64,000 nt of DNA from Bacillus licheniformis DSM 13 = ATCC 14580 (GTDB taxonomy: Bacteria; Bacillota; Bacilli; Bacillales; Bacillaceae). Location of the stretch: contig NC_006270.3 of assembly GCF_000011645.1 (NCBI RefSeq), positions 4,158,598 through 4,222,597 on the forward strand. The letters run 5' to 3'. A program made the position numbers and the translations under genes. This document shows positions 25,775-34,052 of this stretch, in pieces. The first letter of the stretch is position 1, and every line of letters starts with the position of its first letter. The notes beneath the pieces were generated by a model. It did not search any database and was not told the DNA's origin. It saw nothing but the letters and a program-made list of their open reading frames with translations.

Positions 25775-27608
25775 CCCAATCATCCTCTTGTTCTTCTTTA
25801 TACGGCAGGGTAAATGTGATCGTTGTTCCTTTTCCTTCGATGCTGTCGGCCCAGATGTCGCCGCTATGGGCTTGTACCATTTCTTTTGCGATCGCAAGAC
25901 CGAGTCCCGTACCGCCGAGTCTTCTTGTTCTGGCTTTATCTACACGGTAGAACCGCTCGAAGATCTTCTCCACGTCTTTTCTCGGAATGCCGACACCTTC
26001 GTCTTTGACACTGACATAAAGAAGCTCTTCTTCTTCATTTACATCAACAGAGAACGTGATATGGCCTCCTTCAGGGGAATATTTCAATGCATTTGAAATG
26101 ATATTATCCAGCACTTGCGTAATCTTGTCCGGATCGATTTCAACATACAATTCTCTATCCGGCAGATTGCTGATAAACTCAACATGCTGCTCTTTCGTCA
26201 TTTCAAAGCGTTCAATAATCAATGAGAAGAAACGGATAAAATGAATCCATTCTTTATTGAATTGATAATCTTTGCTATCAAACTTTGAAAGCTGCAGCAG
26301 GTCGTTGACAAGCCTGATCATGCGCTCTGTTTCATTCTGTGTCACATTCAAGAAGCGCGGCGCAATGTTTGGATCCTGCCATGCCCCTTCCGCAAGCGCT
26401 TCTAGGTAGCTTCGCATCGTTGTGAGCGGCGTTCTGAGCTCGTGGGAGACATTTGCAACAAACTCTCTCCGCTCTTGATCGATCTGCTCTTGTTCTGTGA
26501 CATCGTAAATGACCGCAATCAATCCGTCGATCTTTCCGTGTTCTTTTTGGATGACCGAGAAATTGACGCGGAGCACAGACGTCCGTTCTTCCTGTTCAAT
26601 TTCAAGAAGCAGGGAATCCTGCTGTTCAACCAAATCTTCAAACGTGTATTCGTCTTCAAGGCCGAGCAGCGAAGTGATCGGCATTTCAAGAGCCGTTTCA
26701 CGTGAAACATTTAGAAGCTCCAGCGCCGGCGTATTAAGCAAAATAATCGCGCCATTTCGGTTAGTCGCGATAACTCCGTCTGTCATATACGCAATAACAG
26801 AAGATAGTTTTTTTCGTTCGCCTTCTGTCATGGACTGAGCTTCTTTCAGCTCTCTTGTTAAATAATTAAACGTTGTGGCCAGCTGGCCGATTTCGTCGTT
26901 TCCGTACTTCCTGACTTTTCTTGAGAAATTTCCTTTCGCCAGTTCAATGGCCTGTTTTCTCATATCTGACAGCGGATGTGTAATCGTTCGCGCGACAAAA
27001 ATCCCGAGAAAAGCAGTGATTCCAAGCGCAATAAAAGTTCCAGACGCTAAAATGGTGTTGATCGTCCGGATTTGATTGTAGACATTATCCATCGATGCCA
27101 CGACGTAAATGGCCCCGATTGTCTCTTGATTCGATTTTTTAATCGGTGTGACCGAAATCCGCACTTTGCTGTCCCGCTCCGGGTCGAAAAATTTATTTTC
27201 GTATGGAATGCCGACAAGCAGCGTCCTTTTGATAATGCCCTCTGTTGTCTTTTTCCCCGCCACCTCCCGGTTATAAGGATTGGAGGTCGCGATGACTTCA
27301 TAGCTTTTATCAATCAGACTGACTTCGAGAATTTCGCCTTCTTTGCTGAAATCATTTAGAATCCGCTCTGCATCTTCCTTCAAGGTAGACGAGGAAGATG
27401 TGCTTCTATCCTTCGTCATTTCCTGTTCCAGATAATACGATAGGTTGTTCACCCGCTGATCAAGAGAGTCATTATATGATTTAAGAAGTGACTTCTCCAT
27501 CTCATTGACAAAGTAGACGCCGATAATCTGCATGGCGACGATAATCAGCAGAACGTATATTAAGGTAAACTTAAAATGAATCGAGCGAAAAAAACTTACT
27601 TTATTCAT
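25764..27608 (-). CDS. walK: Essential sensor histidine kinase WalK (YycG)
   Basis: A 614-residue kinase controlling cell-wall metabolism with WalR. Order: TM1 (15-35), extracytoplasmic sensor, TM2 (~183-205), HAMP, PAS (~265-370), HisKA with phospho-acceptor H389 in 'ANVSHELRTPL', and HATPase with N and G boxes ('LDNIISNALKYSPEGG', 'DEGVGIP', 'GGTGLGLAIA'). It starts 7 bp after walR and overlaps walH. A parS-like sequence sits inside the coding region at 26694-26709. All kinase motifs are intact. Confidence 0.97.
   Translation of the reverse strand: MNKVSFFRSIHFKFTLIYVLLIIVAMQIIGVYFVNEMEKSLLKSYNDSLDQRVNNLSYYLEQEMTKDRSTSSSSTLKEDAERILNDFSKEGEILEVSLIDKSYEVIATSNPYNREVAGKKTTEGIIKRTLLVGIPYENKFFDPERDSKVRISVTPIKKSNQETIGAIYVVASMDNVYNQIRTINTILASGTFIALGITAFLGIFVARTITHPLSDMRKQAIELAKGNFSRKVRKYGNDEIGQLATTFNYLTRELKEAQSMTEGERKKLSSVIAYMTDGVIATNRNGAIILLNTPALELLNVSRETALEMPITSLLGLEDEYTFEDLVEQQDSLLLEIEQEERTSVLRVNFSVIQKEHGKIDGLIAVIYDVTEQEQIDQERREFVANVSHELRTPLTTMRSYLEALAEGAWQDPNIAPRFLNVTQNETERMIRLVNDLLQLSKFDSKDYQFNKEWIHFIRFFSLIIERFEMTKEQHVEFISNLPDRELYVEIDPDKITQVLDNIISNALKYSPEGGHITFSVDVNEEEELLYVSVKDEGVGIPRKDVEKIFERFYRVDKARTRRLGGTGLGLAIAKEMVQAHSGDIWADSIEGKGTTITFTLPYKEEQEDDWDEA
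26694..26709. promoter_or_regulatory. parS-like site inside walK
   Basis: CGTTTCACGTGAAACA matches the parS consensus at 15 of 16 positions (first base differs). Position within walK, close to the origin, fits an accessory Spo0J/ParB loading site. Confidence 0.65.
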
Positions 27609-27615
27609 TTGTGTA

Positions 27616-28323
27616 TTAGTCCTGTTCCGGATTTCTCAAATAGTAGCCGACACCGCGCCTTGTAACGATCCAGCTTGGGTGACTCGGATTATCCTCGATT
27701 TTTTCGCGAAGGCGTCTAACCGTAACGTCAACTGTCCGGACATCCCCAAAGTAGTCGTATCCCCACACGGTTTGCAGAAGATGTTCACGCGTCATGACTT
27801 GCCCGATATGTTTTGCAAGGTAATGCAGCAGTTCGAATTCCCGATGTGTCAGCTCGATTGTCTCGTCGCGTTTTGAAACGACATAGGCATCCGGAAAAAT
27901 GACGAGCGATCCGATTTGAATTTCGTTTGAAGACGATTCTTCTTCGGCAGGAGCCGCTGTGTTCTGTCTTCTCAGGTTCGCTTTGACACGCGCCAGCAGT
28001 TCGCGGGTGCTGAACGGTTTTGTCACATAATCGTCAGCGCCCAGTTCAAGGCCGATGACTTTATCGATTTCCGAATCCTTTGCTGTCAGCATAATGATGG
28101 GCATATCATATTTTTTGCGGACTTCACGGCACACTTCCACACCGTCTTTATTCGGAAGCATGATGTCGAGCAGAATCATATCAGGGTTGAGATCCTCAAC
28201 CATCTGAAGCGCTTCATTGCCGTCGTATGCGCAATGGACTTCATAGCCCTCTTTTTTCAGATTAAACTCTAAAATATCAGCAATCGGCTTTTCATCATCT
28301 ACAACTAGTATCTTTTTTTCCAT
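27616..28323 (-). CDS. walR: Essential response regulator WalR (YycF)
   Basis: A 235-residue OmpR/PhoB-class regulator. The receiver domain has the acidic pair in 'VVDDEKP' and phospho-acceptor D53 in 'ILLDIMLP'. The C-terminal winged helix carries 'LTHREFELLHYLAKH' and 'RTVDVTVRRLREKIE'. It is the first gene of the wal operon and controls autolysin and wall genes when phosphorylated by WalK. A GGAGGAATG site precedes the ATG. A sigma-A-like promoter and a leader hairpin lie upstream. Confidence 0.98.
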   Translation of the reverse strand: MEKKILVVDDEKPIADILEFNLKKEGYEVHCAYDGNEALQMVEDLNPDMILLDIMLPNKDGVEVCREVRKKYDMPIIMLTAKDSEIDKVIGLELGADDYVTKPFSTRELLARVKANLRRQNTAAPAEEESSSNEIQIGSLVIFPDAYVVSKRDETIELTHREFELLHYLAKHIGQVMTREHLLQTVWGYDYFGDVRTVDVTVRRLREKIEDNPSHPSWIVTRRGVGYYLRNPEQD

Positions 28324-28350
28324 TATTCATTCCTCCTGGTTCAGAGTTTG

Positions 28351-28374
28351 GATACAGCCAGCGGATGGCTGTCT
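28351..28374 (-). other. Leader hairpin ahead of walR
   Basis: ACAGCCA / TGGCTGT stem in the 5' untranslated region, about 15 bases before the walR ribosome-binding site and without a T-run, so not a simple terminator. A role in mRNA stability or regulation is speculative. Confidence 0.4.
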
Positions 28375-28449
28375 ATGTTTTATATCAAAGTACACTGCAT
28401 GTCATCATTAAAAAAACACTTTCTAGAAATCGAAATAGATTTCTTATAC

Positions 28450-28477
28450 ATTATAACGTTTATGAAGCAAAAGTTAA
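28450..28477 (-). promoter_or_regulatory. Probable sigma-A promoter of walR operon
   Basis: On the minus strand TTAACT, a 16-base spacer and TATAAT (28450-28455), giving a ~120-base leader to walR. The rest of the ~420-bp gap between walR and the tRNA cluster contains no ORF I can support. Confidence 0.55.
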
Positions 28478-28700
28478 AAAAATAGTTCAAAGGAAAACGT
28501 TTGGAAATTAAATCCACGCTTTATTTTTCCGCTTTTATCACAACAATTAAATTTTTGTGACTTTTTTTACTGAAAAATGAAACATTTTATGCTTCAAAGC
28601 CGTCTATATAGTAACGTCTTCTTCTTCGGCCGGGTTACCGGCCTCCCTTTTTTTCTCCTTTTCATTCCTTCAGCATTTTTATTTCATTGATTTCAGCTAA

Positions 28701-28736
28701 AAGAAAACGCATCTGCTTAAAAACAGACGCGCTTTT
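28701..28736 (-). terminator. Terminator of the tRNA cluster
   Basis: Stem GCGTCTG / CAGATGC followed by TTTTCTTTT on the minus strand, just downstream of tRNA-Phe. Confidence 0.8.
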
Positions 28737-28741
28737 TAGAG

Positions 28742-28814
<73 letters not shown>

Positions 28815-28840
28815 GGGTATGTATGTAACTTTTTATAAAA

Positions 28841-28917
28841 TGGCGGTCCGGACGGGACTCGAACCCGCGACCTCCTGCGTGACAGGCAGGCATTCTAACC
28901 AACTGAACTACCGGACC
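28841..28917 (-). tRNA. tRNA-Asp (GTC)
   Basis: Acceptor GGTCCGG/CCGGACC, anticodon arm CCTGC-CTGTCAC-GCAGG, T-arm GGGTTCGAGTCCC. CCA is encoded. Confidence 0.95.
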
Positions 28918-29005
28918 TTGCATGATTACAGTACCTGCTGCGGAGAAGAATCGTGGTCTCCTCCGGAGCAAGCGGGGATTTAGCAATAACGCTAAAGTAA
29001 ATCAA

Positions 29006-29077
29006 TGACCCGTACGGGATTCGAACCCGTGTTACCGCCGTGAAAGGGCGGTGTCTTAACCACTTGACCAACGGGCC
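29006..29077 (-). tRNA. tRNA-Glu (TTC)
   Basis: Acceptor GGCCCGT/ACGGGTC, anticodon arm CCGCC-CTTTCAC-GGCGG, T-arm GGGTTCGAATCCC. CCA is not encoded. Confidence 0.95.
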
Positions 29078-29084
29078 AGGGAAA

Positions 29085-29160
29085 TGGTGAGCCATGAAGG
29101 ACTCGAACCTTCGACCCTCTGATTAAAAGTCAGATGCTCTACCAACTGAGCTAATGGCTC
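29085..29160 (-). tRNA. tRNA-Lys (TTT)
   Basis: Acceptor GAGCCAT/ATGGCTC, anticodon arm TCTGA-CTTTTAA-TCAGA, T-arm AGGTTCGAGTCCT. CCA is encoded. It is the first tRNA of the Lys-Glu-Asp-Phe cluster. Confidence 0.95.
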
Positions 29161-29268
29161 AAGATTAAATGACACCCTTAAAATAACGACGTCCACATCT
29201 CAGGAAGCTTTTTCGGGATGTCTCTCGATGTGTACGCTGAAGCGAATTCTCCGAAGCGTATTCGGACG

Positions 29269-29294
29269 TGCTCTACCAACTGAGCTAATGGCTC
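29269..29294 (-). repeat. 26-bp duplicate of the tRNA-Lys 5' half
   Basis: Bases 29269-29294 are identical to 29135-29160, the acceptor 5' strand and D-arm of tRNA-Lys, but no anticodon or T-arm follows. It is a tRNA gene fragment 134 bp upstream of the intact gene. Confidence 0.85.
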
Positions 29295-29296
29295 GT

Positions 29297-29319
29297 CTCG
29301 TTGTTTTCGCAACAACGAG
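29297..29319 (-). terminator. Hairpin between Nudix gene and tRNA cluster
   Basis: Perfect 9-bp stem CTCGTTGTT / AACAACGAG with a 5-base loop, downstream of the Nudix gene on the minus strand. It lacks a clear T-run, so it is a weak terminator or processing signal. Confidence 0.45.
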
Positions 29320-29375
29320 ATTTATATTATCATAGAACGAACAGAAGTGGCAATATATTTTTTTATTTTTTTCTA

Positions 29376-29786
29376 TTATTTTTTCCCTTCGTGATGATAC
29401 TCCGCCCCTTCGCGGTTCAGCCAGTGCATGATTCCATTCGGATGGAATACAGACAACAGCCGGTCAGCTTCATGAAGCGGCACCCACTTGGCTTCAACAA
29501 TGTTCTCGTCAAACGTGATGGCATCCGGACGGTCGGTGATCCGTGCTCTAAAGACGATGAAATATACATGCTCGCTGCTGATCACCGCTTCATTTACGGC
29601 TAAAATATCAAGAGGCTGAATTCCATAGCCAGTTTCTTCCTTCATTTCTCTCGCCGCGGCTTCCGTCAGCGATTCTCCAGCTTCCACCTTGCCGCCCGGC
29701 AATGTCCATGATTGATTTTTCTTGTTTTTCACCATCAGAATGTTGTTCTCTTCCGCGAATGAATATACAACATCGACACGTTCCAT
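29376..29786 (-). CDS. Nudix (MutT-like) hydrolase
   Basis: A Nudix hydrolase of about 136 residues. The complete Nudix box GX5EX7REUXEEXGU is present as 'GGKVEAGESLTEAA' followed by 'REMKEETG'. Substrates of such proteins are nucleoside diphosphate derivatives; the specific one is not predictable. I chose ATG at 29786 with an AAGGAGGG site; an in-frame start 30 bases upstream has no such site. It lies between purA (which ends in a terminator just upstream) and the tRNA cluster, as its own unit. Confidence 0.92.
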   Translation of the reverse strand: MERVDVVYSFAEENNILMVKNKKNQSWTLPGGKVEAGESLTEAAAREMKEETGYGIQPLDILAVNEAVISSEHVYFIVFRARITDRPDAITFDENIVEAKWVPLHEADRLLSVFHPNGIMHWLNREGAEYHHEGKK

Positions 29787-29807
29787 CCGTTTGCCCTCCT
29801 TGTCATT

Positions 29808-29845
29808 GAAAAACAAAGCCCCTGCGGACTGCAGAGGCTCTTCTA
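29808..29845 (-). terminator. Terminator of purA
   Basis: Stem AGCC.CTGC / GCAG.GGCT followed by TTGTTTTT on the minus strand, right after the purA stop. Confidence 0.85.
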
Positions 29846-29849
29846 GAAT

Positions 29850-31142
29850 TTAGTTCGGACGATAAACGCTTCTCACCACATTTGTTTGAGAGCGGTCAGG
29901 ACCGACTGAGAAAATGGAAAGCGGAATGCCTGTCAGCTGAGAAACTCGCTCAAGGTAATGGCGGGCATTTTCAGGCAGGTCGCTCAAGCTTTTCGCGCCC
30001 GTGATATCTTCGGTCCAACCCGGCATTTCTTCATAGACAGGCTCACATTCAGCGAGCGCTTTTAAGCTTGCCGGGAACTCTTCCAGGATCTCGCCGCGGT
30101 ATTTGTAAGCGACACAGATTTTCAATGTTTCAATACCGGTCAATACGTCAATTGAATTTAATGAAAGGTCGGTAATTCCGCTGACGCGGCGGGCATGGCG
30201 GACAACCACGCTGTCAAACCAGCCGACGCGGCGCGGCCGACCTGTAGTTGTTCCGTATTCGCGGCCGACCTCACGGATTTGGTCTCCGATCTCATTGTTC
30301 AGCTCTGTTGGGAACGGACCGTCTCCGACACGCGTTGTGTAAGCTTTCGACACACCAACGACGTGCTGGATTTTTGTCGGTCCTACACCTGAGCCGATCG
30401 TCACGCCGCCGGCGACAGGGTTTGAAGACGTGACAAACGGATATGTCCCTTGGTCGATATCAAGCATAACTCCTTGCGCCCCTTCGAATAAGACGCGGCG
30501 GCCGTCATCAAGTGCGTCGTTTAAGACGACGGACGTATCGCAGACATATTGTTTGATCTGCTGGCCGTACTCATAGTATTCGTCTAAAATGTCTTCTATT
30601 TTAAATCCTTCCGCATCATACATTTTTTCTAGCAGACGGTTTTTTTCTTCCAAATTGCGGGCGAGCTTTTCTTCGAAAACGTCCCTGTCCAACAGATCGG
30701 CGATCCGGATTCCGACGCGAGCGGCTTTATCCATATAAGCCGGGCCGATTCCTTTTTTCGTCGTGCCGATTTTATTGGCCCCTTTCCGCTCTTCTTCGAC
30801 CGCATCAAGCTTTAAGTGATACGGCAGAATGACATGGGCCCTGTTGGAGATTCTCAAGTTGTCCGTGCTGACGTTCCGCTCATGAAGATAAGCCAGCTCC
30901 GTTACCAATGCTTTCGGATCAACAACCATTCCGTTGCCGATCACACACGTTTTATCCTTATAAAAAATACCGGATGGAATCAAATGCAGTTTGTACGTTA
31001 CCCCGTTGAATTTAATCGTATGTCCTGCGTTATTTCCGCCTTGGTACCGTGCGATTACCTCTGCATTTTCGGAAAGGAAATCGGTGATTTTGCCTTTTCC
31101 TTCGTCACCCCACTGCGTACCTACAACAACTACTGAAGACAT
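29850..31142 (-). CDS. purA: Adenylosuccinate synthetase
   Basis: A 430-residue GTP-dependent enzyme that converts IMP and aspartate to adenylosuccinate, the first committed step to AMP. The N-terminal 'GTQWGDEGKGK' P-loop, 'GNNAGHT' and 'TTTGRPRRVGWFD' motifs are intact, and the length is the family norm. It is monocistronic in Bacillus. Two PurBoxes in opposite orientation lie 86-130 bp upstream, implying PurR repression lifted by PRPP. A good ribosome-binding site (GGAGGTG) precedes ATG 31142. Confidence 0.98.
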   Translation of the reverse strand: MSSVVVVGTQWGDEGKGKITDFLSENAEVIARYQGGNNAGHTIKFNGVTYKLHLIPSGIFYKDKTCVIGNGMVVDPKALVTELAYLHERNVSTDNLRISNRAHVILPYHLKLDAVEEERKGANKIGTTKKGIGPAYMDKAARVGIRIADLLDRDVFEEKLARNLEEKNRLLEKMYDAEGFKIEDILDEYYEYGQQIKQYVCDTSVVLNDALDDGRRVLFEGAQGVMLDIDQGTYPFVTSSNPVAGGVTIGSGVGPTKIQHVVGVSKAYTTRVGDGPFPTELNNEIGDQIREVGREYGTTTGRPRRVGWFDSVVVRHARRVSGITDLSLNSIDVLTGIETLKICVAYKYRGEILEEFPASLKALAECEPVYEEMPGWTEDITGAKSLSDLPENARHYLERVSQLTGIPLSIFSVGPDRSQTNVVRSVYRPN

Positions 31143-31227
31143 ATCCGTGCACCTCCGTTAACCTTTTCAAACGATATCAATATCAAACACATTCAGTTTA
31201 TCAGTGTCATCCCGTAAAGTCAATTGT

Positions 31228-31272
31228 AAATCCGAACATTAATTTTAACGTTGAACATTTTTGTTCGTTATT
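31228..31272. promoter_or_regulatory. Paired PurBoxes (PurR operator) upstream of purA
   Basis: Plus-strand AAATCCGAACATT (31228-31240) matches the PurBox consensus, and minus-strand AATAACGAACAAAAAT (31257-31272) is a one-mismatch copy in the opposite orientation, about 16 bp apart. This is the known arrangement for PurR. Confidence 0.85.
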
Positions 31273-31406
31273 ATAAAGCGAATTTCATATATTTTCTTTT
31301 TAATAGACAGTCTGTAAGTCAAATCTTAAAAAAACCGTTTTTCTTGGACAAAGATACATAAAAAACCGACAACGCAAATATTCAATAAGTAAGGAGGGAG
31401 ATGCCG

Positions 31407-31673
31407 ATGGAGACGGTATTAATTTTTGCATCAGTTTTATCGCCGATCATTTTGGCTTTGGTCGAATTGGTGAAGAAGACGGTCAAAATGCCGAAAAATT
31501 TGATTCCGCTCGTTTCACTCTTGATAGGTTTGCTGATCGGTGCCGCAGCATATCCTTTTACAGACCTTGAACTGGTGCTCCGTTTATGGTCAGGAGGACT
31601 GGCCGGATTAACAGCGACGGGTTTATTTGAAATCGGTAAAAACCGCAATGCAAGAAAAAAGAAAAATCCCTGA
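31407..31673 (+). CDS. Small holin-like membrane protein
   Basis: About 88 residues with an N-terminal hydrophobic helix ('VLIFASVLSPIILALVELV'), a second and third helix ('LIPLVSLLIGLLIGAAAY', then 'GGLAGLTATGLFEIG'), and a lysine-rich tail. This resembles phage holins of the A118 type. No endolysin or phage genes surround it. ATG at 31407 is 8 bases from AAGGAGGG; the ATG at 31401 is too close. It is convergent with dnaC and shares a terminator. Confidence 0.7.
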   Translation: METVLIFASVLSPIILALVELVKKTVKMPKNLIPLVSLLIGLLIGAAAYPFTDLELVLRLWSGGLAGLTATGLFEIGKNRNARKKKNP

Positions 31674-31692
31674 GAACATGTCTCAGGGATTT
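31664..31692. terminator. Bidirectional terminator shared by holin-like gene and dnaC
   Basis: Perfect 12-bp stem AAATCCCTGAGA / TCTCAGGGATTT overlapping the ends of both convergent genes. Confidence 0.8.
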
Positions 31693-33055
31693 ATGCACCA
31701 GGCGCAACACCCGCGTCATCAAACCGGCGTTCCAGGTTGACGAACTTATTATATTCTTTTACAAAAGCGAGTGAGACGGTCCCGACCGGGCCGTTCCTTT
31801 GTTTTGCAATAATGATTTCAATGATGTTTTTATTCTCAGATTCTTTGTCATAGTAATCATCACGGTACAGGAACGCAACGATATCGGCGTCCTGCTCGAT
31901 ACTTCCCGATTCCCGGATGTCCGACATCATCGGACGCTTATCCTGGCGCTGTTCGACGCCCCGGGAAAGCTGTGAAAGGGCGATGACCGGAACTTCAAGC
32001 TCCCTCGCCAGCGCTTTCAGCGCACGGGATATTTCCGATACTTCCTGCTGGCGGTTGTCACTTGATCTGCCGCTTCCTTGGATCAGCTGCAGGTAGTCGA
32101 TCAAAATCATGCCGAGGCCGTTCTCCTGCTTTAAACGTCTGCACTTGGAACGGATTTCGCTGACGCGGATTCCCGGTGTGTCATCGATGAAAATTCCGCT
32201 GTTTGATAAGCTTCCCATCGCCATTGTCAGCTTGCCCCAATCCTCTTCCGTCAGGTTTCCGGTCCGGAGATTCTGGGCGTTGATGTTGCCTTCCGCACAG
32301 AGCATCCGCATGACCAGCTGCTCGGCGCCCATCTCAAGGCTGAAGATCGCGACGCTTTCATCGGTTTTCGTCGCCACGTTTTGGGCGATGTTTAAGGCAA
32401 AAGCGGTTTTGCCGACTGACGGACGGGCGGCTACGATGATCAAATCGTTTCTTTGAAAGCCCGCCGTCATCCTGTCAAGCTCGGTAAAACCTGTCGGAAT
32501 CCCGGTGATGTCCCCTTTTCTGTTGTGGAGCTGTTCAATATTATCGTAGGTTTGAACGAGAACATCTTTAATATTTTGAAAGGCCCCGGAGTTTTTGCGC
32601 TGGGCGACTTCCATAATCGTTTTTTCTGCTTCGCTTAAGAGGTCTTCGACTTCATCCTCCCTTGTATATCCGTCTTGGGCAATCGTCGTTGCTGTACGGA
32701 TCAAGCGGCGGAGAATCGATTTTTCTTCCACGATTTTTGCATAATACTCTATATTAGCCGCAGTCGGCACAGAATTTGCAATATCCGTCAAATAAGAAAT
32801 GCCGCCAACCTCTTCCAAAAGGTCCGTGTTCGCAAGCTCTGATGTCACCGTCACCAGGTCTACAGGCTCGCCGCGGTCTCCAAGAACAAGCATGGCGTTA
32901 AATATTTTTTGGTGCGACATTCTGTAAAAATCATCTGGAATCAAGACTTCTGACGCCAAAGTTAAAGCTGATGGTTCTAAAAAAACAGCACCTAACACGG
33001 CCTGTTCGGCTTCGATATTTTGCGGCGGCAGCCTGTCATTCAGAAGATCTGTCAT
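31691..33055 (-). CDS. dnaC: Replicative DNA helicase (DnaB type)
   Basis: A 454-residue hexameric 5'-3' helicase of the replisome (called DnaC in B. subtilis). The N-terminal domain ('PPQNIEAEQAVLG') is followed by a RecA-like core with Walker A 'ARPSVGKTA', Walker B 'MILIDYLQL' and the 'RDSGSIEQDAD'-type DNA loop ('SDIRESGSIEQDADIV'). I placed the start at ATG 33055, which gives the standard family start 'MTDLLNDR'; an in-frame upstream extension has no family support. Monocistronic here. Confidence 0.97.
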   Translation of the reverse strand: MTDLLNDRLPPQNIEAEQAVLGAVFLEPSALTLASEVLIPDDFYRMSHQKIFNAMLVLGDRGEPVDLVTVTSELANTDLLEEVGGISYLTDIANSVPTAANIEYYAKIVEEKSILRRLIRTATTIAQDGYTREDEVEDLLSEAEKTIMEVAQRKNSGAFQNIKDVLVQTYDNIEQLHNRKGDITGIPTGFTELDRMTAGFQRNDLIIVAARPSVGKTAFALNIAQNVATKTDESVAIFSLEMGAEQLVMRMLCAEGNINAQNLRTGNLTEEDWGKLTMAMGSLSNSGIFIDDTPGIRVSEIRSKCRRLKQENGLGMILIDYLQLIQGSGRSSDNRQQEVSEISRALKALARELEVPVIALSQLSRGVEQRQDKRPMMSDIRESGSIEQDADIVAFLYRDDYYDKESENKNIIEIIIAKQRNGPVGTVSLAFVKEYNKFVNLERRFDDAGVAPGA

Positions 33056-33248
33056 GTTAAGCACCGTCCTCCCATTTAAAAATAACCCAACGTCTATTTT
33101 ACCATTTTTACAGAAAAAAAATAGACTCTTGCAGAATCGCATGTTGTAGAAATATTTTCATAGAAAGGGAGAACAGCTGTCGGAATGTTTGCTTCCCTGA
33201 TCTATACGGGAAACAAATCAGTAAACAAGTTTCGGGAGGTTGTTTTTC

Positions 33249-33446
33249 ATGAAGGTTTATACGGTATCACCAAATGCCGAGACAGACGGGTGGTTTTTGA
33301 AACTGGAAGATACGGCGCCTGTTGAGCTTTATGATACAAGGACAGAGGCCGTGGAAAAAGGAGAAGAGATGGCGAAAGAGAACCGTCCTGCGAAGCTTGT
33401 CATCTATGACCGGCAGGACAACAAAGAAGACGAACGGTCTTATTAA
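33249..33446 (+). CDS. yycD: DUF2188-like protein YycD
   Basis: A 65-residue soluble protein with the DUF2188 layout: strand 'KVYTVSP', 'GWFLKLE', helix 'RTEAVEKGEEMAKE', strand 'AKLVIYDRQ'. ATG at 33249 has a GGGAGG site. Its position beside dnaC and yycC matches yycD of B. subtilis. Function unknown. A strong hairpin terminator follows the stop. Confidence 0.8.
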   Translation: MKVYTVSPNAETDGWFLKLEDTAPVELYDTRTEAVEKGEEMAKENRPAKLVIYDRQDNKEDERSY

Positions 33447-33470
33447 ACACCTCGGCCGAGGTGTTTTTTT
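33446..33470 (+). terminator. Terminator after yycD
   Basis: Perfect stem AACACCTCGG / CCGAGGTGTT followed by TTTTT. Confidence 0.9.
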
Positions 33471-33483
33471 AAAGATTCCACAA

Positions 33484-33702
33484 TTAATCCACCCGGCTGT
33501 TCCAACTGTTTTTCAAGGGAATGCTGACCATCAAATCGGTCGCATGTTGGTACAAATCCCATTCTTCATAGGCCGCAAATTTCATCCGCAGCGTTTGCAG
33601 CACATTGCGCATATCTTTGTACTCTTCAAATGTGTAAAGCCCTTTTGCTCTGATCTGCTGTTCATACAATTTCTTTTTCAGCTCCGATATCGTCGATTTC
33701 AA
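33484..33702 (-). CDS. Small helical protein of unknown function
   Basis: 72 residues, opening with a coiled-coil-like helix ('STISELKKKLYEQQIRAKGL') then 'YEEWDLYQHATDLM'. The TTG at 33702 has a near-perfect GGAGGTGAT site with 6-base spacing, whereas an upstream ATG at 33762 has none, so I take TTG as the start. It lies convergent to yycD and divergent from yycC. No family recognised. Confidence 0.65.
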   Translation of the reverse strand: MKSTISELKKKLYEQQIRAKGLYTFEEYKDMRNVLQTLRMKFAAYEEWDLYQHATDLMVSIPLKNSWNSRVD

Positions 33703-33844
33703 GACGATCACCTCCGCTTTATTTATATCGCTTTTTTCTTTTTCTTCCAACTCACTTGTCATATGATGTTACAATATATATTGGAGTCAATATTCACTGT
33801 TGCGTACTCTGCGCGCTGGGGTACAATATAAAATGGAGGACTTT

Positions 33845-33982
33845 ATGAAACCTTTACAAATTTCTGCCGAAACGGCGCAAAAACTTTCGGAAACCTTAAA
33901 TCTTCCTCTTGAACAAATCATGCATTTGCCGCAGCATATCCTGCTTGCGAAAATTGCCGAAATTCAGAAGAAAGATCAATAG
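33845..33982 (+). CDS. yycC: Small protein YycC
   Basis: A 45-residue protein opening 'MKPLQISAETAQKLSETLN' and continuing 'PLEQIMHLPQHILLAKIAEI', which I recognise as YycC. ATG at 33845 has a GGAGG site; the longer upstream frame has none. Function is unknown. Its place between yycD and yycB is conserved. Confidence 0.88.
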   Translation: MKPLQISAETAQKLSETLNLPLEQIMHLPQHILLAKIAEIQKKDQ

Positions 33983-34052
33983 TAACCTTGGATGATGGTC
34001 CGGGTTTCTTTTTCATGTCACTTTTCCACCTGGAAGCAAAGGAGAATACAGC

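Noticed and set aside
28628..28660. GC-rich hairpin (GGCCGG / CCGGCC) followed by a T-run on the plus strand between walR and the tRNAs
   Set aside because: It has terminator form, but no plus-strand gene or promoter upstream is visible; kept out of the feature list as an orphan.
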